64,000 nt of DNA from Clostridioides difficile ATCC 9689 = DSM 1296 (lineage in GTDB: Bacteria; Bacillota; Clostridia; Peptostreptococcales; Peptostreptococcaceae): positions 1,054,001 through 1,118,000 of the forward strand of contig NZ_CP011968.1 of NCBI RefSeq assembly GCF_001077535.1, written 5' to 3'. This document shows positions 1 to 8,456 of this stretch, piece by piece. The stretch's first letter is position 1, and every line of letters begins with the position of its first letter. The notes beneath the pieces are model-generated. The model saw only the letters and a list, made by a program, of their open reading frames with translations. It ran no database searches and was not told the origin of the DNA. The position numbers and the translations under genes are program-made.

Positions 1-413
1 TTTAAATCCAAAGAAATTCCTTCAAGTAAGTGTTCCAAGTCATTCGTTTTATGACGAAGACATTTTTTTAAGTTCAATAATTTCCCTTTATTAAGTGCTA
101 GAGATAAATTTTCTCTAACCGTCATAGAAGGACAAGTTCCAAGGCTTGGGTCTTGAAAAACTCTACTTACTATTTGAGTTCTTTTATACTCAGCTAAATT
201 TGTTATAGTAGTACTATCTAAAGTAATTTGACCAGAAGATTCTTTTATAAGCCCAGATATTATATTTAATAAAGTAGATTTACCAGTTCCATTACTACCT
301 ATGATACTTACAAATTCACCATCTTCTATATCGATTGATAAATTTTCAAAGATAGTATTAGGTTCACCATATGGATTAGGGAAACTCTTTGAAAGATTTT
401 TAATTTGTAACAT
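1..413 (-). CDS. ABC transporter ATP-binding protein (3' part beyond window)
   Basis: This is the ATPase subunit of an ABC importer, acting on the inner face of the membrane. About 137 N-terminal residues are visible; the rest lies left of the window. The Walker A motif GSNGTGKST and a Q-loop region VFQDPSLGTCPS are present; the signature and Walker B motifs would be off the edge. The start at 413 overlaps the end of the upstream permease by 14 nt, which implies translational coupling. With its COG4120-like permease it resembles transporters of the TrpXYZ / amino-acid type (COG1101). The substrate-binding lipoprotein is not visible and may lie further left. The substrate is inferred only; an aromatic amino acid is plausible for this family. 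Confidence 0.88.
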   Translation of the reverse strand, partial: MLQIKNLSKSFPNPYGEPNTIFENLSIDIEDGEFVSIIGSNGTGKSTLLNIISGLIKESSGQITLDSTTITNLAEYKRTQIVSRVFQDPSLGTCPSMTVRENLSLALNKGKLLNLKKCLRHKTNDLEHLLEGISLDL

Positions 414-1302
414 CTACAACACCTCTTTTTTCTGATTTATTTTTGGTACTAGCTTTGTATTTGTTTTTTTTTAGTGAAATATTTAAGTTACCAGTAGCTA
501 GGAAAGCTATTATAACTATGGCAGTTATTAGTTTTAAGTCAGTTGATAACATTCCTAAACTCATTGCAAAGTATATAGTGAATTGGTATATAAAAGAGCC
601 AACAATTATTGCAGTAGTATCTTTGATAAAAGTAAATTTCTTAAATAGTGTAATACCAATTATGATAGAGGCAATTCCAAGAACTAAAGTTCCTATACCC
701 ATATTTACATCTGAGAATCCCAAGAACTGAGCCATAAGACTACCAGATAAAGCTATAAGTCCATTTGAAATCATAAGTCCTAGTATTTTTATAGAACCTA
801 TATTTATACCTAGGGATTTAATCATTTGAGAGTTATCACCAACACCTTTTAAAGTGTATCCAAGACCTGTTTTTAGGAATAAATCTAAAAGGACTTTACA
901 GATGAATACAAAAGCTAAGGCTAAAACTATAGGAGATATTTCCCCATTGAATAAGTGTTTAAAGCTAAATAGAGGAATATTTGATTTTCCCATTATTCTT
1001 AAATTGATAGAGTATAGCATTCCCATAACTAAAATACCAGAAAGTAAATTAGATATCTTAAACTTAATGTGAAGAATCCCTGTAACAAGACCAGCAGTAC
1101 AACCACATAAGATAGCCATTAAAGTTGCTACTACAGGAGAAATACCATTAGTAAGAGAAAATGCTACAATAGAAGCACCCATTGTGTAGCTACCATCAGC
1201 AGACATATCTGGAAAATCTAAGATTTTGTAAGTTATATAAACCCCCAGTGCCATAATCGATAAAATTAAACTTTGCGTCATTACAGATATAATACCTGAC
1301 AT
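400..1302 (-). CDS. ABC transporter permease, COG4120-like (probable amino acid importer)
   Basis: This is a 300-residue polytopic inner membrane protein with about eight hydrophobic segments and no cytosolic domain. The sequence after the start (MSGIISVMTQSLILSIMALG, then a KILDFPDMSADGSYTMGAS stretch) matches the permease partner of uncharacterised TrpXYZ-type importers, in which LDFPDLSVDGS-like residues are characteristic. The frame is open to 1407, but the ATG at 1302 is preferred: it has an AAAGGGGTG ribosome binding site just upstream, and the earlier codons lie inside the transcription terminator of the leader. It is the first gene after that leader and overlaps the ATPase by 14 nt. 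Expression is probably controlled by premature termination. Substrate unknown; an aromatic amino acid is a guess from family context. Confidence 0.87.
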   Translation of the reverse strand: MSGIISVMTQSLILSIMALGVYITYKILDFPDMSADGSYTMGASIVAFSLTNGISPVVATLMAILCGCTAGLVTGILHIKFKISNLLSGILVMGMLYSINLRIMGKSNIPLFSFKHLFNGEISPIVLALAFVFICKVLLDLFLKTGLGYTLKGVGDNSQMIKSLGINIGSIKILGLMISNGLIALSGSLMAQFLGFSDVNMGIGTLVLGIASIIIGITLFKKFTFIKDTTAIIVGSFIYQFTIYFAMSLGMLSTDLKLITAIVIIAFLATGNLNISLKKNKYKASTKNKSEKRGVVDVTN

Positions 1303-1372
1303 AAATAAAACACCCCTTTGAAAATATTTTAAATGGTTTTTTAAATTTGGTTTTAAAAAATGATTTTGATAT

Positions 1373-1443
1373 AAAAAAACCACACAGTATATATAACTGT
1401 ATGGCAAAAATTCGAATAAGCCACACAGTATAATCCATGTGGC
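1373..1443 (-). terminator. attenuator: intrinsic terminator with competing antiterminator
   Basis: Four segments on the minus strand can form exclusive pairings: A GCCACA (1443-1438), B ACTGTGTGGC (1429-1420), C GCCATACAGT (1405-1396), D ACTGTGTGG (1388-1380) followed by seven T. A:B plus C:D makes a hairpin and an intrinsic terminator. B:C makes a 10-bp antiterminator with one G.U pair. It lies about 70 nt before the permease start, so it should control the whole importer operon. Confidence 0.75.
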
Positions 1444-1487
1444 TCTATATTATGATGATAAAATAAAAACTTTAACAACAATTACTA

Positions 1488-1592
1488 TAGCCAACATAGA
1501 TACAATCCTTAAAAATCATAATCCTAAGGGGCTTGTATCTATGTTATGACAATTTGTCTTAACTTAGGTACAAACCCTAACTAAATTGGCTA
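1488..1592 (-). ncRNA. structured 5' leader RNA of the ABC importer, unknown class
   Basis: Read on the minus strand, TAGCC at 1592-1588 can pair with GGCTA at 1492-1488. Inside lie a small TTAGG/CCTAA hairpin (1580-1564) and a long hairpin with 12-13 paired bases (AACATAGATACAA at 1545-1533 with its complement at 1505-1493), an asymmetric internal loop, and a second CCTTA/TAAGG stem (1529-1507). It lacks the TGGNACCGCG T-box motif and does not match the riboswitch consensus sequences I can recall. It precedes an attenuator, so it may be a ligand- or translation-sensing element. Confidence 0.5.
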
Positions 1593-1630
1593 CTAAAAAA
1601 TCGTACTTGTTTGTTTAATAAAGTCTTCAT
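1577..1630 (-). CDS. putative leader peptide (17 aa) in the transporter leader
   Basis: A short reading frame MKTLLNKQVRFFSSQFS begins 16 nt after an AGGAGAGG ribosome binding site core and ends in TAG. It has three Phe codons (two adjacent), but no Tyr or Trp. Its last codons contain TAGCC, which can pair with GGCTA at 1488-1492 to close a multi-hairpin RNA, so translation would disturb the leader fold. Size, ribosome binding site and position before an attenuator fit a regulatory leader peptide. It could also be a chance frame; no homologue was checked. Confidence 0.45.
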   Translation of the reverse strand: MKTLLNKQVRFFSSQFS

Positions 1631-1692
1631 ATTTACCTCTCCTTTTAATTTAATAATTTTGAAAATTTTGTTTTCTGTTTTGTATAGTAATT

Positions 1693-1722
1693 AGTTTAAT
1701 ACAGTAAAAAATAAAAGTCAAC
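1693..1722 (-). promoter_or_regulatory. promoter of the ABC importer leader
   Basis: On the minus strand TTGACT (1722-1717) is followed after 18 nt by TAAACT (1698-1693). Transcription would start near 1686, about 55 nt before the putative leader peptide. The -10 matches consensus at four of six positions. Confidence 0.5.
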
Positions 1723-1927
1723 TATAAATTTTGAAAAATTATCAAATTATCAGAAAATTGAGTTTAAATAAAAAAATTTTTACATGTAGAATATAGTTAT
1801 ATTCTTAATTATTGTTTTTTTATAAAAATGAAAAATATAAATAAGTCATAAAAGATTATAAAAATAAAGAGATATTTAGATAATTAGTGTAAATAGGTTT
1901 TAAATCAACATAATAACTTAAATTATA

Positions 1928-1936
1928 TGGTATAAT
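1928..1936 (+). promoter_or_regulatory. extended -10 promoter, probably for nnr
   Basis: TGGTATAAT is an extended -10 element; no good -35 is visible. It would give a leader of about 160 nt before nnr. The rest of 1723-2100 is AT-rich with no gene or clear structure seen. Confidence 0.4.
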
Positions 1937-2100
1937 AAATTAAATAATTGTTTTAATTCAAAATTTTTTGTTATTTTAAATTATTTCAAAACTCTTAGTT
2001 TTAGTGATTTTATTTATGATATTTATGGGATTAAAAAGATTTCAATAGATATTTTTGGTAAGTATTTAAGAAGTCTTTAACTTTATAGGAGTGATAATTT

Positions 2101-3681
2101 ATGCTAATAGGTACATCTAAATTAAGCAGAAATGTTGATACTGCATGTGTAGAAGAAGTAGGGATTCCAATGATTGTATTGATGGAAAATGCGGTTATAT
2201 CTGCAATGAAAAATATGGATATAGACATGTATAATAGTTACACAGTTGTATGTGGTGTTGGAAATAATGGAGGAGATGGTCTTGGAATAGCAAGACATCT
2301 AAATACATATGGAAAAGAAGTAAACGTATTTTTAGTAGGTAATCTTGAAAAACTAAGTGAATGCTCTAAAATAAATTACAATGTACTTTTAAATATGGGA
2401 ATTAATATTATAAATATTAATAAAAATGATTTAAGTGAAAAAAATTATGGAGATGAAAATGAAGTAGATAAAATTATTAAAGTTGAGAAACAAAATATTA
2501 TAAAAAATAAAAATTTAACAATTTTTAAAGATAGAGTATCTAAAAGTGATGTTGTAGTAGATGCTATATTTGGGACTGGATTAAAACGTGATATAACTGG
2601 TATTTTTAAAGAAGTTATTGACATAGTAAACGATAATAGTAAAAATACATATTCTATAGATATTCCTTCAGGTATAGATAGCGATAATGGAAATGTATTA
2701 GGAACTTGTATTAGAGCAAACAAAACGATTAGCTTTGAGTTTTATAAAAGAGGTTTTCTAAACTATGACACTAGCACACTTATAGGTGATGTAGTTGTAG
2801 AAAAGATAGGTGTTCCAGATTTTATTACAAGAAAATACCATGATGAAGAGTTCATAACTGATAAGACTTTTGTAAAAAATAATATTAGAAGAAGAGATAA
2901 GCATGGTTTTAAAAGTGATTTTGGAAAAGTATCTATAGTTGCAGGTTCAAAAGGATTTTATGGTGCAAGTTTCATAGCAACTGAATCTGCTGTTAAGAGT
3001 GGGAGTGGACTTGTAACATTAATTAGTAGTGAAGATGTGCAAGAAAAGGTATCTATTAGACTTACAGAAGCAATGACTTTAAATTTTGAAGAAGAAAGAT
3101 TAAATAAATTACTTAATTCTAGTGATGCAATTGGTTTTGGTCCAGGTATGGGAGATAATAGTCAAACATTTGATAAATTACTTAAGATAGTAGAAAATTC
3201 TAATTGCCCAATAGTATTAGATGCAGATGGATTGAACGTTATGAAGGACAGATGTTATAAGTTTTTAGAATGGAAAAATAGATTTGTAATTACACCTCAT
3301 TTGGGAGAAATGGCCAGGTTGACAGGAGATTCAATTGGGTATATAAGAGAACATAGAGTAGATGTTGCAAAAGAATTTGCTCAAAAATATAATCTGGTGG
3401 TGCTTTTAAAAGGTTATCAAACTGTCATAACAGATGGTAAAAAAACATATATAAATCCTACAGGAAATAGCTGTATGGCAACTGGTGGAATGGGTGATTG
3501 TTTGCTTGGAATGATTACTTCATTTATAGGTCAAGGTATGGATATATTGGAAGCTACAGTTAGTGGAGCATATATACATGGCTATATAGGAGATAAATTG
3601 AGCAAAGCAATGTATACGGTAAATGCTACGGATTTAATAAGTAACATTTCATTAACAATGAAAGAGTTGTTGGATATATAA
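2101..3681 (+). CDS. nnr: bifunctional NAD(P)H-hydrate epimerase / ADP-dependent NAD(P)H-hydrate dehydratase
   Basis: This cytosolic repair enzyme converts damaged NADHX/NADPHX back to NAD(P)H; the N-terminal YjeF domain epimerises and the C-terminal ribokinase-like domain dehydrates with ADP. The epimerase part shows GVGNNGGDGLGIARHL (near residue 50), DAIFGTGL and SIDIPSGIDSDNG. The dehydratase part shows VAGSKGFYGAS, GPGMG, VLDADGLN, TPHLGEM and the nucleotide-binding stretch NSCMATGGMGDCLLGM. The length of 526 residues is usual for the fused form. A Lys/Asn/Glu-rich stretch near residues 105-145 looks like a lineage-specific loop. The start at 2101 follows TAGGAGTGA. It appears to be a single-gene unit. 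Confidence 0.95.
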   Translation: MLIGTSKLSRNVDTACVEEVGIPMIVLMENAVISAMKNMDIDMYNSYTVVCGVGNNGGDGLGIARHLNTYGKEVNVFLVGNLEKLSECSKINYNVLLNMGINIININKNDLSEKNYGDENEVDKIIKVEKQNIIKNKNLTIFKDRVSKSDVVVDAIFGTGLKRDITGIFKEVIDIVNDNSKNTYSIDIPSGIDSDNGNVLGTCIRANKTISFEFYKRGFLNYDTSTLIGDVVVEKIGVPDFITRKYHDEEFITDKTFVKNNIRRRDKHGFKSDFGKVSIVAGSKGFYGASFIATESAVKSGSGLVTLISSEDVQEKVSIRLTEAMTLNFEEERLNKLLNSSDAIGFGPGMGDNSQTFDKLLKIVENSNCPIVLDADGLNVMKDRCYKFLEWKNRFVITPHLGEMARLTGDSIGYIREHRVDVAKEFAQKYNLVVLLKGYQTVITDGKKTYINPTGNSCMATGGMGDCLLGMITSFIGQGMDILEATVSGAYIHGYIGDKLSKAMYTVNATDLISNISLTMKELLDI

Positions 3682-3698
3682 TTGGTGATATTTGATAC

Positions 3699-3724
3699 TA
3701 CTTTGTAACAATTTTAACAAAGTA
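3699..3724. repeat. short inverted repeat after nnr
   Basis: TACTTTGT and ACAAAGTA form an 8-bp inverted repeat with a 10-nt spacer. It has no T-tail, so it is a weak terminator at best, and it lies just upstream of a TATAAT-like sequence near 3732. It could be an operator for the nfeD operon. Confidence 0.35.
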
Positions 3725-3854
3725 TGTTGATATAATACTATTAATTAATTTATTTATTTTATTGTTTTGTAATTTAAATTTATATTCAAAAACATTGTAT
3801 AAACATATAATTTATATAGGGTTTTATAATTCATATGAAAAGAGGGTAGATAGT

Positions 3855-4301
3855 ATGAAGTTAATATGGTTGATAGTAGCAGTCTTATTTGGAATAGCAG
3901 AAATGTTAACACCAAGCTTAACATTGATATGGTTTAGTGTAGGAGCTGTAATACTTATATTTTTAAGTAGCTTTATAGAGAGTATTTTCTTACAAATTTT
4001 AATATTTGCAGTAATTTCTATAGCAATGTTAGTCGTAGCTACTAAAAAAATAGTAAAAAAAGATAAAGGCTATAAATCTAACACTAATTTACAAGCAATG
4101 ATGTCTAAAAAAGGTATTGTTACAGAAGAGATTTCTCCAAATAACACAGGTCTAGTTGTAGTTGAACATGAAACATGGACGGCTATTTCTATAGATGGTG
4201 AAAAGATAGAAAAAGGTTCTACAGTAGAAGTATTAAAAATTGAAGGGGTAAAATTAGTTGTTAAAAAAGTAGACGCCACAGTTAATGTGACAAACCAATA
4301 G
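3855..4301 (+). CDS. NfeD family membrane protein
   Basis: This 148-residue protein has two closely spaced hydrophobic helices near the N-terminus (LIWLIVAVLFGIAEMLTP and a following segment) and a C-terminal soluble beta-rich OB-fold domain, about residues 80-145. This is the layout of short NfeD proteins, which pair with SPFH/stomatin proteins in membrane microdomains. The SPFH partner is encoded 20 nt downstream. The frame is open from 3762, but the ATG at 3855 follows AGAGGG and gives the normal family N-terminus. The OB domain ends in a Lys/Val-rich strand. It has no protease domain, so it is the short NfeD type. Confidence 0.85.
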   Translation: MKLIWLIVAVLFGIAEMLTPSLTLIWFSVGAVILIFLSSFIESIFLQILIFAVISIAMLVVATKKIVKKDKGYKSNTNLQAMMSKKGIVTEEISPNNTGLVVVEHETWTAISIDGEKIEKGSTVEVLKIEGVKLVVKKVDATVNVTNQ

Positions 4302-4321
4302 AATAAAGGAGGATTTATAGT

Positions 4322-5365
4322 ATGGGTACTAAAATTGTTTTAAGTATTGTATTAATAGTAGTAGTCGTAGCAATAAGTTTAACTTGTATAAGAGTTATAA
4401 AACAATCTAAAGTAGGTATAATAATGAGACTTGGTAAGTTTCAAAAAGTAGCTGAAACAGGTGTACATTTCTTAATACCATTTTTAGATAAAATGGCATA
4501 TGTAATTGACCTTAGAGAAATTGTAATAGATTTTCCACCTCAACCAGTTATAACTAAAGATAATGTAACTATGCAGATTGATACAGTTGTATATTATAAA
4601 GTTACAGACCCAGTTAGATATGTGTTTGAGATAGCTAATCCAATAGCTGCTATTGAAAATTTAACAGCTACAACACTAAGAAATATAATTGGTGAACTTG
4701 ATTTAGATGAAACATTAACATCAAGAGATATAATAAATGTAAAAATGAGAACTATCCTTGATGAAGCAACAGATAAATGGGGTATAAAAGTAAATAGAGT
4801 AGAGTTAAAAAATATAATGCCTCCTCAGGATATTCAAGTTGCAATGGAAAAACAAATGAGAGCAGAAAGAGAAAGAAGAGAGGCAATACTTCAAGCAGAA
4901 GGTAATAAGTCAGCTGCAATACTTCAAGCTGAAGGTGAAAAACAATCTGCTATATTAACAGCAGAAGCCAAAAAAGAAGCTATGGTACGTGTAGCAGAAG
5001 GTGAAAAAGAATCTGCTATATTAGTGGCAGAAGGTGAAGCTGAAGCTATAAGACAGACAGCTATTGCTAAGGCACAAGGTGAAGCTGAAATGATAAAAAG
5101 AACTCAAATGGCAACAGCAGAAGGTTTAAAATTAGTTTTTTCAGCAATGAAAGAGGCTGATATAGACAATAATATTCTAGCATTAAAATCTATGGAAGCT
5201 CTTGAAAAAATGGCTGAAGGTAAGTCAACAAAACTGGTTTTACCTTCAGAAGCAGTTAATTTCCTAGGAACATTCAAAGGAATAAAGGAAGTTATGAGTG
5301 ATGATAACAAAGAAGTACTTGATATAAAAGAAGTTTTAAATGATAATGAATCATTAAAAAAATAA
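4322..5365 (+). CDS. SPFH/band 7 (stomatin/QmcA-like) membrane protein
   Basis: This 347-residue protein is anchored by one N-terminal transmembrane helix (about residues 5-24), followed by an SPFH domain beginning VGIIMRLGKFQKVAETGVHF. An Ala/Glu-rich coiled coil with repeated AEGE units follows (about residues 180-265), as in QmcA/HflK/flotillin proteins, and forms large membrane-associated oligomers. A short acidic Lys-rich tail ends the protein. It is encoded 20 nt after nfeD behind AAAGGAGGA, a common bacterial pairing. The usual role is organising membrane microdomains and modulating membrane proteases; the specific client here is unknown. Confidence 0.9.
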   Translation: MGTKIVLSIVLIVVVVAISLTCIRVIKQSKVGIIMRLGKFQKVAETGVHFLIPFLDKMAYVIDLREIVIDFPPQPVITKDNVTMQIDTVVYYKVTDPVRYVFEIANPIAAIENLTATTLRNIIGELDLDETLTSRDIINVKMRTILDEATDKWGIKVNRVELKNIMPPQDIQVAMEKQMRAERERREAILQAEGNKSAAILQAEGEKQSAILTAEAKKEAMVRVAEGEKESAILVAEGEAEAIRQTAIAKAQGEAEMIKRTQMATAEGLKLVFSAMKEADIDNNILALKSMEALEKMAEGKSTKLVLPSEAVNFLGTFKGIKEVMSDDNKEVLDIKEVLNDNESLKK

Positions 5366-5443
5366 AAGAGTTTTGTTATCATAGGAAGGATATGGAAATT
5401 AAAGGTCGAATTAATTAAATATAGCACAAAAATGCACGTTGAA

Positions 5444-5487
5444 AAGAAGAGGACTTATAAATTTTTAAGTCTTCTTCTTTGTTTTTA
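5444..5487 (+). terminator. terminator after the nfeD-SPFH operon
   Basis: AAGAAGAGGACTT pairs with AAGTCTTCTTCTT (one G.U) across a 10-nt loop and is followed by a T-rich run. Confidence 0.85.
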
Positions 5488-5948
5488 TTAGAAAGATGAA
5501 ATTATAAAAATAAATTAACAGAATCTTTATACAATTTATCCTTTACTAATGTAAAAAGTGTTATATAATATTATATAAAACATATAGCAAATAAGCATGG
5601 TTTTAGTTAGTCTATTTATATTATTAATATATATTTATAAAAATATAAACATTAATACTAAGAAAACTAATAAATAATTTAAAAGTTTATATCCTTTTGT
5701 TTAAATTATAGACAAAGAAGTATCAATTAAAAAATAAAGTTGATTAATAATTACTTGATTTTCCTTGGATAATTATTTAACAAATATTAGATTATATTTT
5801 GCTATTACGAATTTAACAAATTAAAAAATAAGCATGTTCATATGACACAAGAGATTTATAAAAAATGTTTTTATATTTATAAAATAAAATTTGTATTATT
5901 TTTTAACCGATAATTGAATATTAATAAATACTATAGTGCTTATGGAAA

Positions 5949-5990
5949 ATAATGTATACGTCGGTAAGTTCATTATGGGGTATACATTAT
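5949..5990 (+). repeat. 11-bp inverted repeat in the long region before glgC
   Basis: ATAATGTATAC and GTATACATTAT form a perfect 11-bp inverted repeat separated by 20 nt that is unusually GC-rich for this spacer. It lies about 150 nt before glgC in an otherwise featureless AT-rich gap (5488-6135). It may be an operator or an RNA hairpin. No known riboswitch consensus was recognised. Confidence 0.45.
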
Positions 5991-6062
5991 ATCAATTGTA
6001 TAGTTGATATTATTTTATTTTTATTAAGGTATTATTTAAGCAACATTTATACACGACATTTA

Positions 6063-6091
6063 TTGACTGATAAAGTTTATAAAAGTAAAAA
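6063..6091 (+). promoter_or_regulatory. possible glg operon promoter
   Basis: TTGACT is followed after 17 nt by TAAAAA, a poor -10 element. It would give a short leader of about 40 nt before glgC. Confidence 0.3.
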
Positions 6092-6135
6092 TGCAATTAT
6101 AAATATTAATTACTAGATGAGGGGAGTGTCATTAA

Positions 6136-7296
6136 ATGAAAAAAGAGATGTTAGCTATGATTTTGGCAGGAGGGCAAGGTTCAAGATTAGGTGTTTTTAC
6201 AAAAAGAATTGCCAAACCAGCTGTATCATTTGGAGGTAAGTATAGAATTATAGATTTTGTGTTAAGCAATTGTTCAAACTCTGGTATTGATACTGTAGGT
6301 GTTTTAACTCAATATAGACCGTTGATATTAAATTCACATATAGGAATGGGAAGTCATTGGGATTTGGACAGAATAAATGGTGGTGTCTATGTTTTACAAC
6401 CATTTATGAATGAAAAAGAAGGAAATTGGTATAATGGTACAGCACATGCGATATATCAAAATATGGACTTTGTAGATACCTATAATCCAGAATATGTATT
6501 GATATTATCTGGTGACCATATATACAAGATGGATTATAGCAAAATGTTAAAATTTCATAAGGAAAAAGGCTCTAAAGCTACAATAGCAGTGATTGAAGTT
6601 CCTTGGGATGAAGCTTCAAGATTTGGGATAATGAATACAAATGAAGATTCAAGTATCTATGAATTTGAAGAAAAACCAAGTGAACCTAAGAGCAATTTGG
6701 CATCTATGGGAGTATACATATTTGATTGGAAAATGTTGAGAAATTATTTTAAGGAAGCAGAAAAAAATCCAGAAATAAATTATGATGATTTTGGAAAAAA
6801 TTTAATACCTAAAATGTTAGAAGATAATGTTGGAATGTATGCTTATCCATTTAAAGGATACTGGAGAGATGTAGGAACTATACAAAGTCTATGGGATGCT
6901 AATATGGATATAATAAAATCTCCAGAAACACTTGATTTAGCAGACCCTAAATGGAAGATATATACAAATACTATGGCAATGCCTCCACAATATATAGGTA
7001 AAAATGCAAATGTTCATAGATCAATGATAGCTGATGGTTGTAGAATTTTAGGTGAAGTAGGTAACTCTGTATTATCACATGGAGTTGTTGTTGGAAAAGG
7101 AAGTAAAGTAATTGATTCAGTAATAATGCCAAATGTTGTAATAGGTGAAAATGTAACTATAGAAAAAGCTATGATAGGTGAGTGTGCAACTATAAATGAT
7201 AATGTTCAGATAAAGAATGTAAATAATGAAATAAATGTAGTTTCTGAGTATGAAAATATCGAACCTAGATGCGTATTAATAGAAGGAGGTCTTTAA
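6136..7296 (+). CDS. glgC: glucose-1-phosphate adenylyltransferase, catalytic subunit
   Basis: It makes ADP-glucose from glucose-1-phosphate and ATP, the committed step of glycogen synthesis, in the cytosol. The nucleotidyltransferase signature [19 protein letters not shown] is at residues 12-30, with [14 protein letters not shown] following and GDHIYKMDY near residue 131. The substrate-binding region FEEKP and a C-terminal left-handed beta-helix of hexapeptide repeats are also visible. The length of 386 residues is normal. The start follows GAGGGGAGTG. It is the first gene of a tight five-gene operon; 1 nt separates it from glgD, with which it should form the heteromeric enzyme seen in Firmicutes. 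Confidence 0.96.
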   Translation: MKKEMLAMILAGGQGSRLGVFTKRIAKPAVSFGGKYRIIDFVLSNCSNSGIDTVGVLTQYRPLILNSHIGMGSHWDLDRINGGVYVLQPFMNEKEGNWYNGTAHAIYQNMDFVDTYNPEYVLILSGDHIYKMDYSKMLKFHKEKGSKATIAVIEVPWDEASRFGIMNTNEDSSIYEFEEKPSEPKSNLASMGVYIFDWKMLRNYFKEAEKNPEINYDDFGKNLIPKMLEDNVGMYAYPFKGYWRDVGTIQSLWDANMDIIKSPETLDLADPKWKIYTNTMAMPPQYIGKNANVHRSMIADGCRILGEVGNSVLSHGVVVGKGSKVIDSVIMPNVVIGENVTIEKAMIGECATINDNVQIKNVNNEINVVSEYENIEPRCVLIEGGL

Positions 7297-7297
7297 G

Positions 7298-8428
7298 ATG
7301 AGAAATGAATGTTTAGGGATAATAAATTTAAACAAAAAAGGAGACCCAGCAATAAACAAACTTAACTATGGAAGACCAATAGCATCTACACCAATAGCTG
7401 GAAGATATAGAATAATAGACTTTGCTTTATCTAATATGATAAATTCAGGAATCACTAAAGTTGGAATATTCGCAAAAGAAAAATACAGATCATTAACAGA
7501 CCATATAGGTAGTGGTAAAGATTGGGATTTAAGTAGAAAAAAAGGTGGCCTATCAATTTTTAGTCCAGAAAACACTAAGTATAGAAATACTTACTCACAT
7601 AGAGAAGGTGATATATATACTATCTTAGCTAATCTAGATTATATAGAAAAGAGTGAAGAAGAATATATTTTAATAGCTCCAAGCTATATGCTATGCAATT
7701 TAAATTATTCTCAAGCATTGGAATACCATAAAAAATCTCATAATGATATAACTATAATATATAAAAATGTAAATAATGCAAATAAAGATTTTGCTGGTAA
7801 CTTAACTCTAAATTTAGATAGTAACAATAGGGTAATAAATGTAGGAAATAATTTAGGTAAGTTCCCTAGAGCAAACATATGTATGGAGACATATATTATG
7901 AAGCGTGAAGATTTTGTTGAATGTATATATAACATTGTAAATAAAGGCAATTATTGTTATTTAGAAGAATTTATTATTGAAGAAGCAGAAAACATGAAAA
8001 TAGGAGCCTATGAATATACAGGATATCTAAAATGTGTAAATTCTGTTGAATCATATTTTGAAATGAGCAAAGATTTATTAAATTTAGAAGTTGCAGATGA
8101 ATTATTATATTCTGAAAGAAAGATATTTACAAAAGAAAAGAATGAATCACCTACAATTTATACAGATAGTGCTAAAGTAGAAAATAGCTTTATAGCATCT
8201 GGTTGTTTAATAGAAGGTACTGTAAAAGATAGTATCATATTTAGAAAGGTAAATGTTGAAAAAGGAACAGTTATAGAGAACTCAATAGTAATGCAAAATT
8301 GTGTAATAAAGTCAAATGCAAAACTATATAATGCAATATTAGATAAAAATACGAGTGTATCAAATGGGAAAGAATTAAGAGGAGATGAAAAATATCCTCT
8401 TGTAGTGGAAAAGAATACAAATATATAA
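7298..8428 (+). CDS. glgD: GlgD, non-catalytic/regulatory subunit of ADP-glucose pyrophosphorylase
   Basis: This 376-residue paralogue of GlgC keeps the fold but lacks the G-rich catalytic loop: where GlgC has GGQGSRL it has INLNKKGDPAINKL. The substrate-side stretch ASTPIAGRYRIIDFALSNM and the C-terminal hexapeptide beta-helix are kept. In Bacillus-type systems GlgD is nearly inactive alone and raises GlgC activity. The ribosome binding site AGGAGG lies in the last codons of glgC, so translation is probably coupled and subunit amounts matched. It is followed 28 nt later by glgA. Confidence 0.94.
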   Translation: MRNECLGIINLNKKGDPAINKLNYGRPIASTPIAGRYRIIDFALSNMINSGITKVGIFAKEKYRSLTDHIGSGKDWDLSRKKGGLSIFSPENTKYRNTYSHREGDIYTILANLDYIEKSEEEYILIAPSYMLCNLNYSQALEYHKKSHNDITIIYKNVNNANKDFAGNLTLNLDSNNRVINVGNNLGKFPRANICMETYIMKREDFVECIYNIVNKGNYCYLEEFIIEEAENMKIGAYEYTGYLKCVNSVESYFEMSKDLLNLEVADELLYSERKIFTKEKNESPTIYTDSAKVENSFIASGCLIEGTVKDSIIFRKVNVEKGTVIENSIVMQNCVIKSNAKLYNAILDKNTSVSNGKELRGDEKYPLVVEKNTNI

Positions 8429-8456
8429 ATAAATTTTTTAGAAGGGGGAATGACTA

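Noticed and set aside
443-1072. Plus-strand open frames opposite the permease gene
   Set aside because: They are antisense shadows of the transporter gene with no ribosome binding sites.
1196-1438. Open frame on the minus strand across the attenuator before the permease
   Set aside because: It overlaps the terminator stem, has no ribosome binding site and no family-like sequence.
5488-5948. Riboswitch before glgC
   Set aside because: No GGGCAAACC-type cyclic di-GMP or other recalled consensus was found; only the palindrome at 5949 stands out.
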